Positions 1 to 9,477 are shown, counted from the first letter of the stretch. The stretch: 64,000 nt of DNA from Leptospira hartskeerlii (GCF_002811475.1 NZ_NPDL01000002.1:186001-250000), one strand, 5' to 3'. Notes: generated by a model from the letters alone, not told the origin. Program-made: numbers and translations.

Positions 1-1330
1 AAGTATTTTCTGAAAGATTTCCAAAGGCTGATACTTTGTAGCTTGTCGGATCTACGAAAGGCGAATAATTTTCTAAAGCAATTTTAGAGTTCTTCGGAAT
101 CTCCGCTTCAATCCAAACTCTGGCTTCGTTCCTTGCTTTTGGGCTATATAAATTCATATCGATGGTAACGGAACTGATAACAAGAGGTAAAATAAATCCT
201 AAAGGAAGTAAAGATATCCACTTGGAAGCTGAGGAGAATTTAGTAGAACGACTTTGGATCCATTGAAAGGCTGTGCGAAAAAAGAGAAAAGACAGTAGTA
301 ATAAGTTAGGAATGATCGGAAGGATTGTTCTATCATTTCGAACTGTAAAAGTCGAAACAAATCCCAAATAGAGAATAACAAATGCAGAAAGAAGAATGGT
401 CTCTTTATTTTTACGGTATAAACCGATAAAAATTTGAAGAATTGCAAAAGGAAAAAGGAAATTTAAATTTTCCCATAAGTAGCTTATGTACCAAGAGAAT
501 GTATTTCCCTCCATTCCCGGATGCTCGGTTGAATAATGAATTGCTTCTGATTGGAGTTGAAATAAAAAAATATTTTTTTCTATATAGGCATAGGGCGTTG
601 TGAAAAGAAAGCCTAAGACACTGCAAGCGACAGCTTTATATAAATTTAGGTCTTTCCATCCGCTTACGCCAGTTCTTAAAAAATGTGCAGCAGGGATTAC
701 GATTCCAATTAAGACTGCATTGTATTTGCATGAGCCTGTAAATCCTAAGAAGAGCCCTGAGATTATGTACTGCCAGGGCTTACCTTCTTCTAAAATAGAA
801 ATTGAAAAATAAAGGGTAACTAAAACAAAGAAGGTAGCAAAAATATCCGGCGTAATCGTCTTACTTAATAAGATGATTGTAGGGCAACAGGCAACGGCTA
901 GAGCGGAATAAATTCCTATCGAGCGATCTTTATATAACCGATTTGCAATTGCGTAAGTAAGTAAAATACATCCAATTCCAAAGAAGGCAGAAATAGATCT
1001 GATAAGTAAAAATAATCCGGGCTGCATGGTTTTTGCAGTTCCCATCGATAGAAAAATTAAACTTTGGATGTCGTAAGTGGTATTTATGGTTCCAAAGAGC
1101 TTGCCGATAATGTAATAAGGACCTATTGCTAAAAAATTAATATAAAAAGGTAAAGTCGGATACGCGAAAAAATTCGGATTTAAAGTTCCATAGGCAAACA
1201 TGCGTCGACTAACATCAAAATTTGTGGGCTCATCCGGATGAAAAATATACGGTAAATCGTAATTGATGCCGGTAAGGATTAATAAAGCACCCAGGGATAC
1301 TATAAAAGTTATTATTATATTGTTTTTCAA
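1..1330 (-). CDS. GT39/PMT-like membrane glycosyltransferase (3' end outside window)
   Basis: The minus-strand frame is open from a TTG at 1330 to the window edge, about 443 codons, with no stop. The product is very hydrophobic, with roughly ten membrane segments. Near residues 30-35 it has FHPDEP just after the first membrane helix, the position of the acidic catalytic motif in the first periplasmic loop of family 39 (PMT/ArnT-type) glycosyltransferases, which move sugars from polyprenyl-phosphate donors. A later loop reads DRTILPIIP. By family knowledge it would modify a protein or envelope glycan on the outer face of the cytoplasmic membrane. An AGAGA-like ribosome site lies about 11 bases before the TTG; no ATG is suitable near the N-terminus. 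The true acceptor is unknown and the C-terminus is missing. Confidence 0.8.
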   Translation of the reverse strand, partial: MKNNIIITFIVSLGALLILTGINYDLPYIFHPDEPTNFDVSRRMFAYGTLNPNFFAYPTLPFYINFLAIGPYYIIGKLFGTINTTYDIQSLIFLSMGTAKTMQPGLFLLIRSISAFFGIGCILLTYAIANRLYKDRSIGIYSALAVACCPTIILLSKTITPDIFATFFVLVTLYFSISILEEGKPWQYIISGLFLGFTGSCKYNAVLIGIVIPAAHFLRTGVSGWKDLNLYKAVACSVLGFLFTTPYAYIEKNIFLFQLQSEAIHYSTEHPGMEGNTFSWYISYLWENLNFLFPFAILQIFIGLYRKNKETILLSAFVILYLGFVSTFTVRNDRTILPIIPNLLLLSFLFFRTAFQWIQSRSTKFSSASKWISLLPLGFILPLVISSVTIDMNLYSPKARNEARVWIEAEIPKNSKIALENYSPFVDPTSYKVSAFGNLSENT

Positions 1331-1413
1331 TGTGAGTAAGTCTCTTTTCTTATTCTCAAAATATATTTTATCGCTTTCTATCGCAAGAGAAATTACTATA
1401 CTTGAATTCTCTA

Positions 1414-2034
1414 TTAATATATAACCCTAAATGCTCCTTGTGTTCCCGCAGGAACATCTTTGATCGGTTCGAACTTTAATCCTGTTTCCTGAGCATTTTC
1501 AAAAACAGTTTGAGTGATTAGGATCTCTCCCGCTTCCGCAGTATCTTCTCCCAACTTACTTGCAGTGTTTACTTCTGAACCGAAAACATCAGAGTCTCCG
1601 ATTTTTAAAACCTTACCGTAGCCGAGTCCAACGCAGAGAAGTATCTTTTCTTCCGGGATTTTGTCCTTATTATATTCTAATAATTCTTTTTGCATTCTGA
1701 TCGCAGCTTGAAGTCCTTTGGCTACGTTTCGGAAGATCACTAAAAAACTGTCTCCTTCCGATTTGAGAAGGATCCCGTCATGATCTTCTATGATTGGTAC
1801 TAAAACTCTTTCGGATTCGTGAATGGTTTGTAGAAAATGAATGATCCCAAATTTTTCCACACCACGCGAAAATCCGGAAAGGTCCGTAAACATAATACAC
1901 CAAACTTCTCCGAATAGATCCCAGATGCGGGCGTCTATTTTTTCCTTGTCGGCTCCAGGTTTTAATCTTTCTAAAACTAGGTTTTCCAATCTGTCTTCGG
2001 ACGCGCTTGCGAATATACTTCTTTTGAATGCCAT
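1414..2034 (-). CDS. Small class III adenylate/guanylate cyclase-domain protein
   Basis: A 206-residue soluble protein made almost wholly of one class III nucleotide cyclase domain. Visible landmarks are the first metal Asp in FTDLSGF (D51), the beta-hairpin KSEGDSF with K91 and the second metal Asp D95, and the SEVNTASK segment. In that segment the usual base-selecting Asp is Glu154 and the transition-state Arg after N156 is Lys160. It has no sensory domain or membrane helix. Metal sites are intact, so cyclase activity is possible, but the changed residues make the nucleotide product, or activity at all, uncertain. It stands alone, with a short gap before the truncated glycosyltransferase and 98 bases from the divergent hydroxylase gene. 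Confidence 0.85.
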   Translation of the reverse strand: MAFKRSIFASASEDRLENLVLERLKPGADKEKIDARIWDLFGEVWCIMFTDLSGFSRGVEKFGIIHFLQTIHESERVLVPIIEDHDGILLKSEGDSFLVIFRNVAKGLQAAIRMQKELLEYNKDKIPEEKILLCVGLGYGKVLKIGDSDVFGSEVNTASKLGEDTAEAGEILITQTVFENAQETGLKFEPIKDVPAGTQGAFRVIY

Positions 2035-2132
2035 AAGAATCGATTATTGGAAGGTTTTTGTTCGGATCCGTCGACCTATTTTTTGACAGACTAAATCTTT
2101 ATAATCGGTTATTCTAAACTTGGAAGGTTGGG

Positions 2133-2972
2133 ATGAGATTTGTTTGTGAACTAAGTTGGGAATACTGCGTATCAGGTTTCGCTCTTTATCAGTTAAAAAT
2201 GAATTTCCTGCGTTATTATCCGATTGCAGGCATTGCATTTCTGGTCTTTTGGGTCTGGAAAAAGGACTTCTTTCAAAAATTCAGGATCCAAAAAGATTTC
2301 CCAAAGAAGGAAAGGGTCATCTTTGAATTAAAACAATCTGCGATCACTCTCATCATGTTCAGCACGATTGCCGTTTCGGTGTATGTTCTCGGAAAATTAA
2401 AGATACTTCACATTAAAACGTATAAGGATTTTGCGGAATATGGGTTAAGCTATGCGATATTCAGTTTTGTTTTACTTACGATCTGGCATGAGACCTGGTT
2501 TTATTGGGCTCATAGGATCATGCATCATCGAAAGATTTACCCTTATATACATTCTGTTCATCATAGATCCGTAAATCCCTCTCCGATGGCTGCATATAAT
2601 TTTCATTGGGTAGAGGCTTTTTTAGAAGGTGTATATGTCGTTCCCGCTCTTTGTATCCTTCCTCTTCATTTTTATGTTTTTCTAATCCATACTTTTTATG
2701 CGATGGTCATGAATATTTGGTGGCATCTGGGCTATGAATTATTTCCAAAAGGCTGGACCACTCATCCTGTCCTGAAATGGATCAACACTTCTACACATCA
2801 TAACCTTCATCACCAGAAGTTTCACGGGAACTATAGTCTCTACTTTAATTTTTGGGATAGAATAATGGGAACGAACTTTAAGGATTATTCTGAAATTTTC
2901 GAGAATGGTGCGGGAGCGGAGAAGAAGAAGGAGATCTCCGTTATCTCCTCCAAATACTTGCAAAAATCTTAA
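2133..2972 (+). CDS. Sterol desaturase / fatty acid hydroxylase superfamily protein
   Basis: A 279-residue integral membrane protein with the histidine clusters of the di-iron membrane hydroxylase/desaturase superfamily: WHETWFYWAHRIMHH (H119, H127, H131, H132), HSVHH (H140-H144) and THHNLHH (H222-H227). These bind two irons on the cytoplasmic face and hydroxylate or desaturate a lipid with O2. About four membrane helices separate them. A GGAAGG ribosome site seven bases before the ATG at 2133 supports this start; the ATG at 2199 would begin directly at the first helix but lacks such a site. The substrate cannot be told. It converges with the metallophosphoesterase with a single base between the stops. 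A redox partner is not encoded next to it. Confidence 0.85.
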   Translation: MRFVCELSWEYCVSGFALYQLKMNFLRYYPIAGIAFLVFWVWKKDFFQKFRIQKDFPKKERVIFELKQSAITLIMFSTIAVSVYVLGKLKILHIKTYKDFAEYGLSYAIFSFVLLTIWHETWFYWAHRIMHHRKIYPYIHSVHHRSVNPSPMAAYNFHWVEAFLEGVYVVPALCILPLHFYVFLIHTFYAMVMNIWWHLGYELFPKGWTTHPVLKWINTSTHHNLHHQKFHGNYSLYFNFWDRIMGTNFKDYSEIFENGAGAEKKKEISVISSKYLQKS

Positions 2973-2973
2973 T

Positions 2974-4518
2974 TTATTCTTTGATCCTGACTTTTAGATA
3001 TCTTCTTCTTAGGCGTATTTCATCCTCTAAAGATCTAGATAAGGCTCCAAACTTTTTGTTTTGAAGATCTACGTTTTCCACTAATGTCTCATACATCGGA
3101 TTTGTTTTTCCATCAGGAACTAAAAAGCCGGGTTTAACTTCTCCTTCCGTATAAACCTTAAAAGAAGCAACGTTTGCGTCTTCGTCTATGAATAATACTG
3201 CTCCTCCATGAGATGTCATCGGTTGGATCGTATCTACTACCCAGCCCCCCGTGTTGAATACTTCTTTGCCGGAAATTTTTAAACCTAAGTCTTGGGTTTC
3301 GACTGCAAATGGTTTATGAGTATGGCCGAAGATAAGAGTGTAATCGTTTGGAAATTCCCTTTTAGTTTTTTGTGTCTCAGCTTTCCATTGTGCAGGAAGA
3401 GTTTCTCCTAAATAGGACTCCATATTATGCACGACTTCATCGCTTAGAACGGAATTGGACATTCCTCTTTCCGCTTGTCCTACTTTTACTACGATCTTTG
3501 TAAGAATGTAGGAAAAACCTTTATATAGGAGCCATTTGATCCCTAATATACGAAGTAAGAAAGGAAGATTCAAATTTCGTAATAAATAAGCCGATACGTT
3601 TTGAGCTAATTTTCCAACGGCTTTTGTATCTTGGAGCATATCATAAATGAGTCCGATGCCTGTTCCCACTTTTCCAGACCTTCCAAGTGTAGACCAGAAG
3701 AAGTCGATCCAAGCAAAATTCTCTCGCTCGAGAACGTAAATGGATTTTGGAGTGGTGATTTCCTTAGCCCTTTTAAATGGGTTATAATCGTTCATTTTGC
3801 TCCAGACGGAACGATTGAGCTTAGGTGCATCTGGATCGTCATCAATTTCTGGAAGCAAGACCCTTTGCACCGTACTCATCAAAGAATAGATGTTCTCTAA
3901 AAAATGTCCGTGTGTTAAGAACACGGAACGTTTTCCGCTCTTAGAAGAAATTTCCAAGTTCGGATACGCAATCACTGCTTCTGCTCTCTTTAACTTTTTA
4001 TTTCTTCTTAAAATTCCCGTGAGCAGATCCGATTGTATAAAGTCGGGATTTACCATCTTTGTGGTATGCCAAGTTTGATTGATGTACTGATTCGGCTTTA
4101 AGTTTGCAATATAGTCCATATACTGCTTTTCTCTCGCAGTTTCCCAGAGATGGTGATCGTGATTGCCCGGAATATATAGAATACTTTCGGAAAAATGATG
4201 TTTTGTTTCCTTATATGCGATCTCTAAAAATCTTTCGAAGGTCATGGATGCTTCGTTAATATCACCTAATGCTAATTCAAGCACGTCACCTAATAGTATG
4301 AACTGAGGCGGTTTAGAAGAGCCATTTACCGAGTGGACGATATGTTTTAAACAGTTTAGAAGTTCTGCAAGTGCAGGAGAAGTTTTCTGAGGATTTACTT
4401 TGAATCTATCAGAGTCTTTTACTGGATCAGGAAACTCTTCGATGTATGTAAGTAAACTGTTATATGCTCCCAGGTGAATGTCGGAGATAACGATATATTT
4501 AATTTTACTCTTAGGCAT
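2974..4518 (-). CDS. Calcineurin-like metallophosphoesterase
   Basis: A 514-residue protein with all five metallophosphoesterase blocks in order: VISDIHLG (D13, H15), LLGDVLEL (D78), PGNHDHHLWE (N119, H120, D121), THGHFLE near residue 205 and FGHTHKPF near residue 392. These residues bind a di-metal centre that hydrolyses phosphoesters. It is longer than typical family members because of a helical insert between the fourth and fifth blocks, which includes a hydrophobic stretch (around residues 305-345) that may touch the membrane. No signal peptide is seen. The substrate is unknown; nucleotides, phospholipids or UDP-sugars are all served by this fold. It is transcribed away from the oxidoreductase operon, with a 104-base gap between the two starts. 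Confidence 0.85.
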   Translation of the reverse strand: MPKSKIKYIVISDIHLGAYNSLLTYIEEFPDPVKDSDRFKVNPQKTSPALAELLNCLKHIVHSVNGSSKPPQFILLGDVLELALGDINEASMTFERFLEIAYKETKHHFSESILYIPGNHDHHLWETAREKQYMDYIANLKPNQYINQTWHTTKMVNPDFIQSDLLTGILRRNKKLKRAEAVIAYPNLEISSKSGKRSVFLTHGHFLENIYSLMSTVQRVLLPEIDDDPDAPKLNRSVWSKMNDYNPFKRAKEITTPKSIYVLERENFAWIDFFWSTLGRSGKVGTGIGLIYDMLQDTKAVGKLAQNVSAYLLRNLNLPFLLRILGIKWLLYKGFSYILTKIVVKVGQAERGMSNSVLSDEVVHNMESYLGETLPAQWKAETQKTKREFPNDYTLIFGHTHKPFAVETQDLGLKISGKEVFNTGGWVVDTIQPMTSHGGAVLFIDEDANVASFKVYTEGEVKPGFLVPDGKTNPMYETLVENVDLQNKKFGALSRSLEDEIRLRRRYLKVRIKE

Positions 4519-4622
4519 TTAGGATGTGAATCATTCAAAAAACGTTAATAAAATCAATTAATTATTGCTATTTTTAGGTAAATGCGGCAAATAAGTAGAT
4601 TTTTTGACGTTAGGAGGACTGC

Positions 4623-6350
4623 TTGAAATTTTACGAGGCTATAATAATCGGAACCGGCTTCGGCGGCTCGATCAATGCTTGTCGTTTGTCTAAAAAATGG
4701 CCAGGCAAAGTTTTAGTACTCGAACGAGGGAAAGAATATCCTAAAGGCTCTTTTCCGAGATCTCCGGAGGGAATGTCTAAAAACTTCTGGAATATTCCCG
4801 AAGAAGGTCCTATTCCCAGGTCTTCCAAGTTCAAAAGAGCAGGCAGACAAACTGGATTATTCGATATTCGTAATTATCCAAAACTAGATGTAGTTCTTTC
4901 AGCAGGTTTAGGCGGGGGTTCTTTAATTTATGCGAACGTATTTTTGGAACCTCCCGATCATATTTTCGATCATCGCTGGCCGGAAACTATTAAAAAGAAA
5001 CATTTAAAACCTTATTATAAAATAGTAAAAGACATTTTAGGATCAAGGCCCATCCCCGATAATGGAGATGATAGACGTAAAGTAGTTCGGACCGAATTAT
5101 ACGAACATTTTGCCAAGCACGAGTCTAGAGTTTCCAAAAGAGCAGACCTTAACGTATTTTTCGGAAATGATTTTAAAAAGCCTACTCCGATCGGGGTCCA
5201 GGAAAAAAACCGTTTTGGAGCAGTTCAGACTTCTTGTACGTACTGTGCAGAATGTGATGTTGGATGTAATACCCATTCTAAAAATACTCTGGATCTGAAT
5301 TATCTCTTTGTAGCAAGGCATTCAAATAAGGCGGAGATCAAGACAGAGCATCTTGCTACTAAAATTGTTCCTTTGAATAGTAAAGGAGAAGAAGATACTT
5401 CTCAATCAGGGGAATACGGCTATAGAGTTCATTATTTGAACTTACAAAATGGAAATCCTTCCGAATCTTTTGCAGACACAAAACGTATTGTGGTTTCTGC
5501 GGGGACTTTGGGATCTACGGAACTTTTACTTAAATGTAAAACAAAGTTTAAGACCTTAACCAAGATCTCGGATAAACTAGGAACTCAATTCTCAGGGAAC
5601 GGTGACTTTCTTTCTTTTGCGGCAAAGGGGAAGAAGCCTGCGGATCCGAATTATGGCCCGGTGATCACTCAATATACTGATTATAATTTATTCTCCGGTT
5701 TCGATTCCAAAAAAGCGTTCTTGTTGGAAGATGCAAGTTATCCTGTATTTGCTTCCTATTTCGTTTCAGGCGCGATCCCTATCATATTCAAGTTGAAGTA
5801 TGTTTTTCATTTTATCGGAGAGCTTTTCAAGAGTATCTTTAGCGGAAAAATTTTTGGTAGAGTAGGATTCCTTCTAAGTGAAGCTTTGAAAGGAGATCTT
5901 TCTTATACTTCTGCAGTTCTTCTCTGTATGGGGATAGATACTTCCGATGGGCAGATGTATCTGGATAAAAAGGGAAATCTTCAGATACGGTGGCCTCAAA
6001 AAGAGAACCTAACGCTTTATAATACCATAATGGACGTGAACAAAAGGTTCGCGAAATTTACAGACGCAAAAACCAGATTCCCAATGCCGACATATTCTTG
6101 GCCTGTCCGTAATAACGTTACTGTTCATCCTTTGGGTGGTTGTGTTTTAGGACCTTCTGCAAATGCTGGAGTTTGTTCTTCTGATCCTAAAACTTTCGGA
6201 AAGGTTTTCGGTTACGAAGGTTTATATGTTGCGGATGGTAGTTTACTTCCTACCGCAGTGGGTGCTAACCCTTCTATGACTATTTCTGCTCTTTCGGAAA
6301 TGGTGGCTGAAGGGATTACAGGCAAGAAGCCGAATGCAAGTTTAAGGTAG
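4623..6350 (+). CDS. GMC-family FAD oxidoreductase, cholesterol oxidase-like
   Basis: A 575-residue flavoenzyme. The N-terminus has the FAD dinucleotide fold GTGFGGS (residues 10-16) with the second-strand acid in LVLERG. The C-terminus has the GMC oxidoreductase signature: VTVHPLGGC with the presumed catalytic His near 502, and GLYVADGSLLPTAVGANPS near the flavin. Around residues 205-215 is CTYCAECDVGC, a four-Cys cluster of ferredoxin-like spacing; I recall such clusters in bacterial cholesterol oxidase-like relatives. The start is TTG, backed by a TAGGAGG ribosome site six bases upstream. It is the first of three closely spaced plus-strand genes with a hydrolase and an SDR, which suggests oxidation of a sterol-like or long-chain alcohol. 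The substrate is an inference only. Confidence 0.85.
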   Translation: MKFYEAIIIGTGFGGSINACRLSKKWPGKVLVLERGKEYPKGSFPRSPEGMSKNFWNIPEEGPIPRSSKFKRAGRQTGLFDIRNYPKLDVVLSAGLGGGSLIYANVFLEPPDHIFDHRWPETIKKKHLKPYYKIVKDILGSRPIPDNGDDRRKVVRTELYEHFAKHESRVSKRADLNVFFGNDFKKPTPIGVQEKNRFGAVQTSCTYCAECDVGCNTHSKNTLDLNYLFVARHSNKAEIKTEHLATKIVPLNSKGEEDTSQSGEYGYRVHYLNLQNGNPSESFADTKRIVVSAGTLGSTELLLKCKTKFKTLTKISDKLGTQFSGNGDFLSFAAKGKKPADPNYGPVITQYTDYNLFSGFDSKKAFLLEDASYPVFASYFVSGAIPIIFKLKYVFHFIGELFKSIFSGKIFGRVGFLLSEALKGDLSYTSAVLLCMGIDTSDGQMYLDKKGNLQIRWPQKENLTLYNTIMDVNKRFAKFTDAKTRFPMPTYSWPVRNNVTVHPLGGCVLGPSANAGVCSSDPKTFGKVFGYEGLYVADGSLLPTAVGANPSMTISALSEMVAEGITGKKPNASLR

Positions 6351-6359
6351 GATATTCGA

Positions 6360-8192
6360 TTGGCTACAGCAACAAAAAAGAAATCAAAGAAGAATGTCGG
6401 CAAATCTAAGCTAGGCAAAACAGGAGTCAATTCTCATCCGGTAAGTTTGGAATTCACGGAGGAAATGAAAGGTTTCGTTTCCATGCCTGGATCTTTTAAT
6501 TATCAAGAAGATTATGCTGCAGGGAAGAAGGCCGGAAACTATCTGATGTTTCACCTAACGATCCGTGTTCCTGATACGCAATTTTTTGTGTATGATCCTG
6601 ATGAAACAGGAGAGGCAATCGGTTGGGTAGAATGCCAACCTATAGGTGGGAGATTTGAAGTAGAAAAAGGGGTCTTCAATTGTTTCGTGGATTCCGGAAA
6701 ACCTTCCGCCAATGAAAAACATATGAAGTATCGTTTGTTCCTGAAGAATAAAGCAGGAAAGAAGATCACGTTAAGCGGATTTAAGAAGGTAGTAGACGAC
6801 GGTATCTTAAATATCTGGAGAGACACTTCTACTCTTTATACAACTGTATATGAAGGATATGTGGAAGAAAAGGCGGAACCGAAAGCAAAGGTTCTTGCTA
6901 AAGGTATTCTGCATATATTAGAAAAAGATTTTATTAAACAGATGACCACCTTCAAATCAAATGGTCGTACTTTTTCGGAAAGAAAAGATGCTTTATTCAG
7001 ATTCGGTGAACTGTTTATGGGGAATCTTTGGGAAATCTACGGAGCGCAATTCAGAAAAGCGGAGCCTGAATTATGGAGAGAAAGAGATATTCCCGTATTC
7101 ACTTTGGACGGGGTTAAAAATTCAAAGATCACTTTTCATCCATTCACAACGGATGATAAAATTTCTCTTAACTTAGTACGTTTTCAAAAGAAGGAGAGTA
7201 AGGACGTTGTAGTGCTCATGCACGGACTTACTACTTCCACGGATATGTTCGTTATGCCTGAGCATAAAAATCTTGTAACATACCTGCATGAGAGCGGCTT
7301 TACCGACGTATGGAGTTTTGACTGGAGAGGAAGTTTACGTTTTAATTATAATCTTTTTCCTCATCGGTATACTTTAGACGATATCGCTCTTTATGACGTA
7401 CCTGCAGCATTAAAGGTAATAAGAGATGCAGTGGGTCCTGGAAAAAGAATACACTTTGTCGTACATTGTGTAGGTTCCATCTCATTCTTCATGAGCTTGT
7501 TTGGAGGAAAGATCGACGGAGTCACTAGCGTTGTCTCCAATAGTGTGTCTTTAACACCTAATGTCCCTACTTGGTCTAAGATCAAATTGGCATTCTCTCC
7601 TTTTTTAATGGAGTCGGTTTTCAGATTTCCGAATGTGAATCCTCGTTGGCATTACCTTCCTGGATTCGCTTCAGGCAAGGTGCTTGCAAAGTTCGTCAGT
7701 TTATTCCATCACGAATGCGACGAACCCGCTTGTCATATGCTGAGTTTGATGTGGGGAACAGGATGGCCTGCTTGTTATGAGCACGCAAATCTACCGGACA
7801 TCACTCACAGAAGAGTGGGGGATCTATTCGGAGCAACTTCTATGAATTATTATAGGCACATTAGGAAAGCCGTGGGTCGCAAGGCTATGATCAAGTATAC
7901 TCCTACAGATACTCGTTATAATTCCTTGCCGAATAATTATCTTGATAAGGCATCCGATATTAAAACTCCGGTCCTGTTTATGACCGGTGATCAAAATAAA
8001 GTATTCAAAGATTCTAATATTATCGCTTATGAAACATTGAATCGTTTGAATCCAGGAAATAAAAACGAACTGTTCATCGCCGAGGGTTATGGCCATCAGG
8101 ATACTTTGATGGGGAAAAAGAGCGATAAGGATGTGTTCCCTCGGATAGTGGAGTTTTTACGTAAGAATTCCAACGGAGTGAAAAAAGGATAA
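6360..8192 (+). CDS. Alpha/beta-fold hydrolase with apparent Cys nucleophile
   Basis: A 610-residue protein. The first ~260 residues form a separate domain with no catalytic motif I recognise; the rest is an alpha/beta hydrolase. An oxyanion-region VVLMHGL lies near residue 287, the nucleophile elbow reads VVHCVGS with Cys370 where Ser is usual, the acid is probably D544 in FMTGDQN, and the base is H579 in GYGHQD. The start is TTG, nine bases after the stop of the GMC oxidoreductase, so the two are almost surely co-transcribed. Proteins joining a GMC oxidase to an alpha/beta hydrolase exist in other bacteria, to my recollection, which supports a joint pathway. Ester or thioester cleavage of a lipid is likely; the exact reaction is unknown. 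Confidence 0.8.
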   Translation: MATATKKKSKKNVGKSKLGKTGVNSHPVSLEFTEEMKGFVSMPGSFNYQEDYAAGKKAGNYLMFHLTIRVPDTQFFVYDPDETGEAIGWVECQPIGGRFEVEKGVFNCFVDSGKPSANEKHMKYRLFLKNKAGKKITLSGFKKVVDDGILNIWRDTSTLYTTVYEGYVEEKAEPKAKVLAKGILHILEKDFIKQMTTFKSNGRTFSERKDALFRFGELFMGNLWEIYGAQFRKAEPELWRERDIPVFTLDGVKNSKITFHPFTTDDKISLNLVRFQKKESKDVVVLMHGLTTSTDMFVMPEHKNLVTYLHESGFTDVWSFDWRGSLRFNYNLFPHRYTLDDIALYDVPAALKVIRDAVGPGKRIHFVVHCVGSISFFMSLFGGKIDGVTSVVSNSVSLTPNVPTWSKIKLAFSPFLMESVFRFPNVNPRWHYLPGFASGKVLAKFVSLFHHECDEPACHMLSLMWGTGWPACYEHANLPDITHRRVGDLFGATSMNYYRHIRKAVGRKAMIKYTPTDTRYNSLPNNYLDKASDIKTPVLFMTGDQNKVFKDSNIIAYETLNRLNPGNKNELFIAEGYGHQDTLMGKKSDKDVFPRIVEFLRKNSNGVKKG

Positions 8193-8194
8193 AT

Positions 8195-9019
8195 ATGTCT
8201 AAGGAAAACCGCCCAGTCGTTTTTCTAACAGGAGCAGCAGGGGGGATTGGCAGGGAAACTGCGACCCTGCTTTCGGAAAAAGGATATCTTCTCTTTTTGA
8301 CCGATCTTCAAAAACAATTTTCCGATCTGAAAAAGTTCGCAGATACATTAGGAAAAGATCATATTGTATTTCCTTGCGATATCTCTAAGGCTGCGGATTC
8401 GGAAAAAGCGATCCAAGAATGTGTAAAAAAATTCGGAAAGATCGACATACTAGTGAATAATGCCGGGATCATGAGGCCTTCTAAATTCGAAAACCTCACT
8501 CAAGAGGAGATAGATGAGCAAATAGAGATCAATATTATCGGCACCATTCGATTGACTAAATTGGGAATGCCTTCTCTTAAAAAATCCAAAGGTAAGCTAG
8601 TGATTTTGTCTTCTTTGGCAGGGATTGTCCCTGCTCCTAATCATTCTATTTACAGTGCGACTAAATTTGCGCTTAGAGGTTTTGCTTTAAGCTTATATTT
8701 GGAATGGAAAGAAATAGGTATACGAGTTAGTTCTATTTTGCCTGGGACCATTCAGTCTCCTATGACCAAGTATATGGCATCTAGAGATAGTTCTCCTATG
8801 GCTTATATCAATCCACCTTTGCCGCCTTCAGCAGTTGCAAAAGCAATTTGGAAAGCGATCCAAACGGATAAGTCCGAGATCTACGTTCCGTATTCTCAAG
8901 GACTGCTTGCGAGAGTTGCGTTATTATTCCCTTCTTTATTGTCTTTGATCTATCCGATCATGGCCAAAAAAGGAGCTCGAAATTTCGAATCATGGAAAAG
9001 AAAAGGGGTCTTTGACTAA
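8195..9019 (+). CDS. Short-chain dehydrogenase/reductase (SDR)
   Basis: A 274-residue classical SDR. It has the cofactor loop TGAAGGIG (residues 13-20), NNAG (89-92), the active Ser in ILSSLAG (near 140), and YSATK giving Tyr153 and Lys157. A hydrophobic stretch near residues 235-250 could anchor it to the membrane. The ATG begins two bases after the hydrolase stop, so it closes the three-gene operon. An NAD(P)-dependent alcohol/ketone conversion on the same hydrophobic substrate as the GMC oxidase is the simplest reading, though SDR sequences alone do not give the substrate. The stop lies eight bases from that of the convergent SRPBCC gene. Confidence 0.9.
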   Translation: MSKENRPVVFLTGAAGGIGRETATLLSEKGYLLFLTDLQKQFSDLKKFADTLGKDHIVFPCDISKAADSEKAIQECVKKFGKIDILVNNAGIMRPSKFENLTQEEIDEQIEINIIGTIRLTKLGMPSLKKSKGKLVILSSLAGIVPAPNHSIYSATKFALRGFALSLYLEWKEIGIRVSSILPGTIQSPMTKYMASRDSSPMAYINPPLPPSAVAKAIWKAIQTDKSEIYVPYSQGLLARVALLFPSLLSLIYPIMAKKGARNFESWKRKGVFD

Positions 9020-9027
9020 TAGCGAAA

Positions 9028-9477
9028 TTAGAAATTGTTTTCGCTTAACTCTTTTAATTTTTGATTCATTTTGATATGTGAATTGCGTACTGCGGTTTGG
9101 ATATGCGAACTAAATACACTAGGCATAATCCCGGTTAAGATTGCAGTGTGGCTAAATTTGGTGCGACCGGGAGTGATCTTTTCGAAAGTGAAACGATGAT
9201 CTCCGGCAAACATGTATTTGAAAAAGAGTGGAAAGGCACCTTTCCAAGATATGGATTTAGAATTGGTGAGTTCGTATATCAATGCCTTGGTCGGTAGATA
9301 CACTCCCGTAAAATAATAATCGAAAACAATAATCGTTCCGCCTTGCACCGGTTTGCCGAGAATCCTCTTTAAGAAAGGATTCCAGGAAGGAAACTTGGAG
9401 AAGTCGGTAAAAATACTCCAAATTTTTTCAGGGGATGCCTGGATTTCTATCGAGGTGACGATTGTTTGAGGATTCAT
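9028..9477 (-). CDS. SRPBCC-family lipid/ligand-binding protein
   Basis: A 149-residue protein with the START/Bet v1-like pattern: an N-terminal beta strand, then SPEKIWSIFTDFSKFPSWNPF, in which the helix and Trp-Asn-Pro are typical of polyketide cyclase/dehydrase-like SRPBCC proteins. The fold makes a deep hydrophobic pocket for lipids or aromatic compounds. There are no clear catalytic residues. It is convergent with the SDR gene and may bind a product of that operon, but opposite orientation gives no operon evidence. Confidence 0.8.
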   Translation of the reverse strand: MNPQTIVTSIEIQASPEKIWSIFTDFSKFPSWNPFLKRILGKPVQGGTIIVFDYYFTGVYLPTKALIYELTNSKSISWKGAFPLFFKYMFAGDHRFTFEKITPGRTKFSHTAILTGIMPSVFSSHIQTAVRNSHIKMNQKLKELSENNF

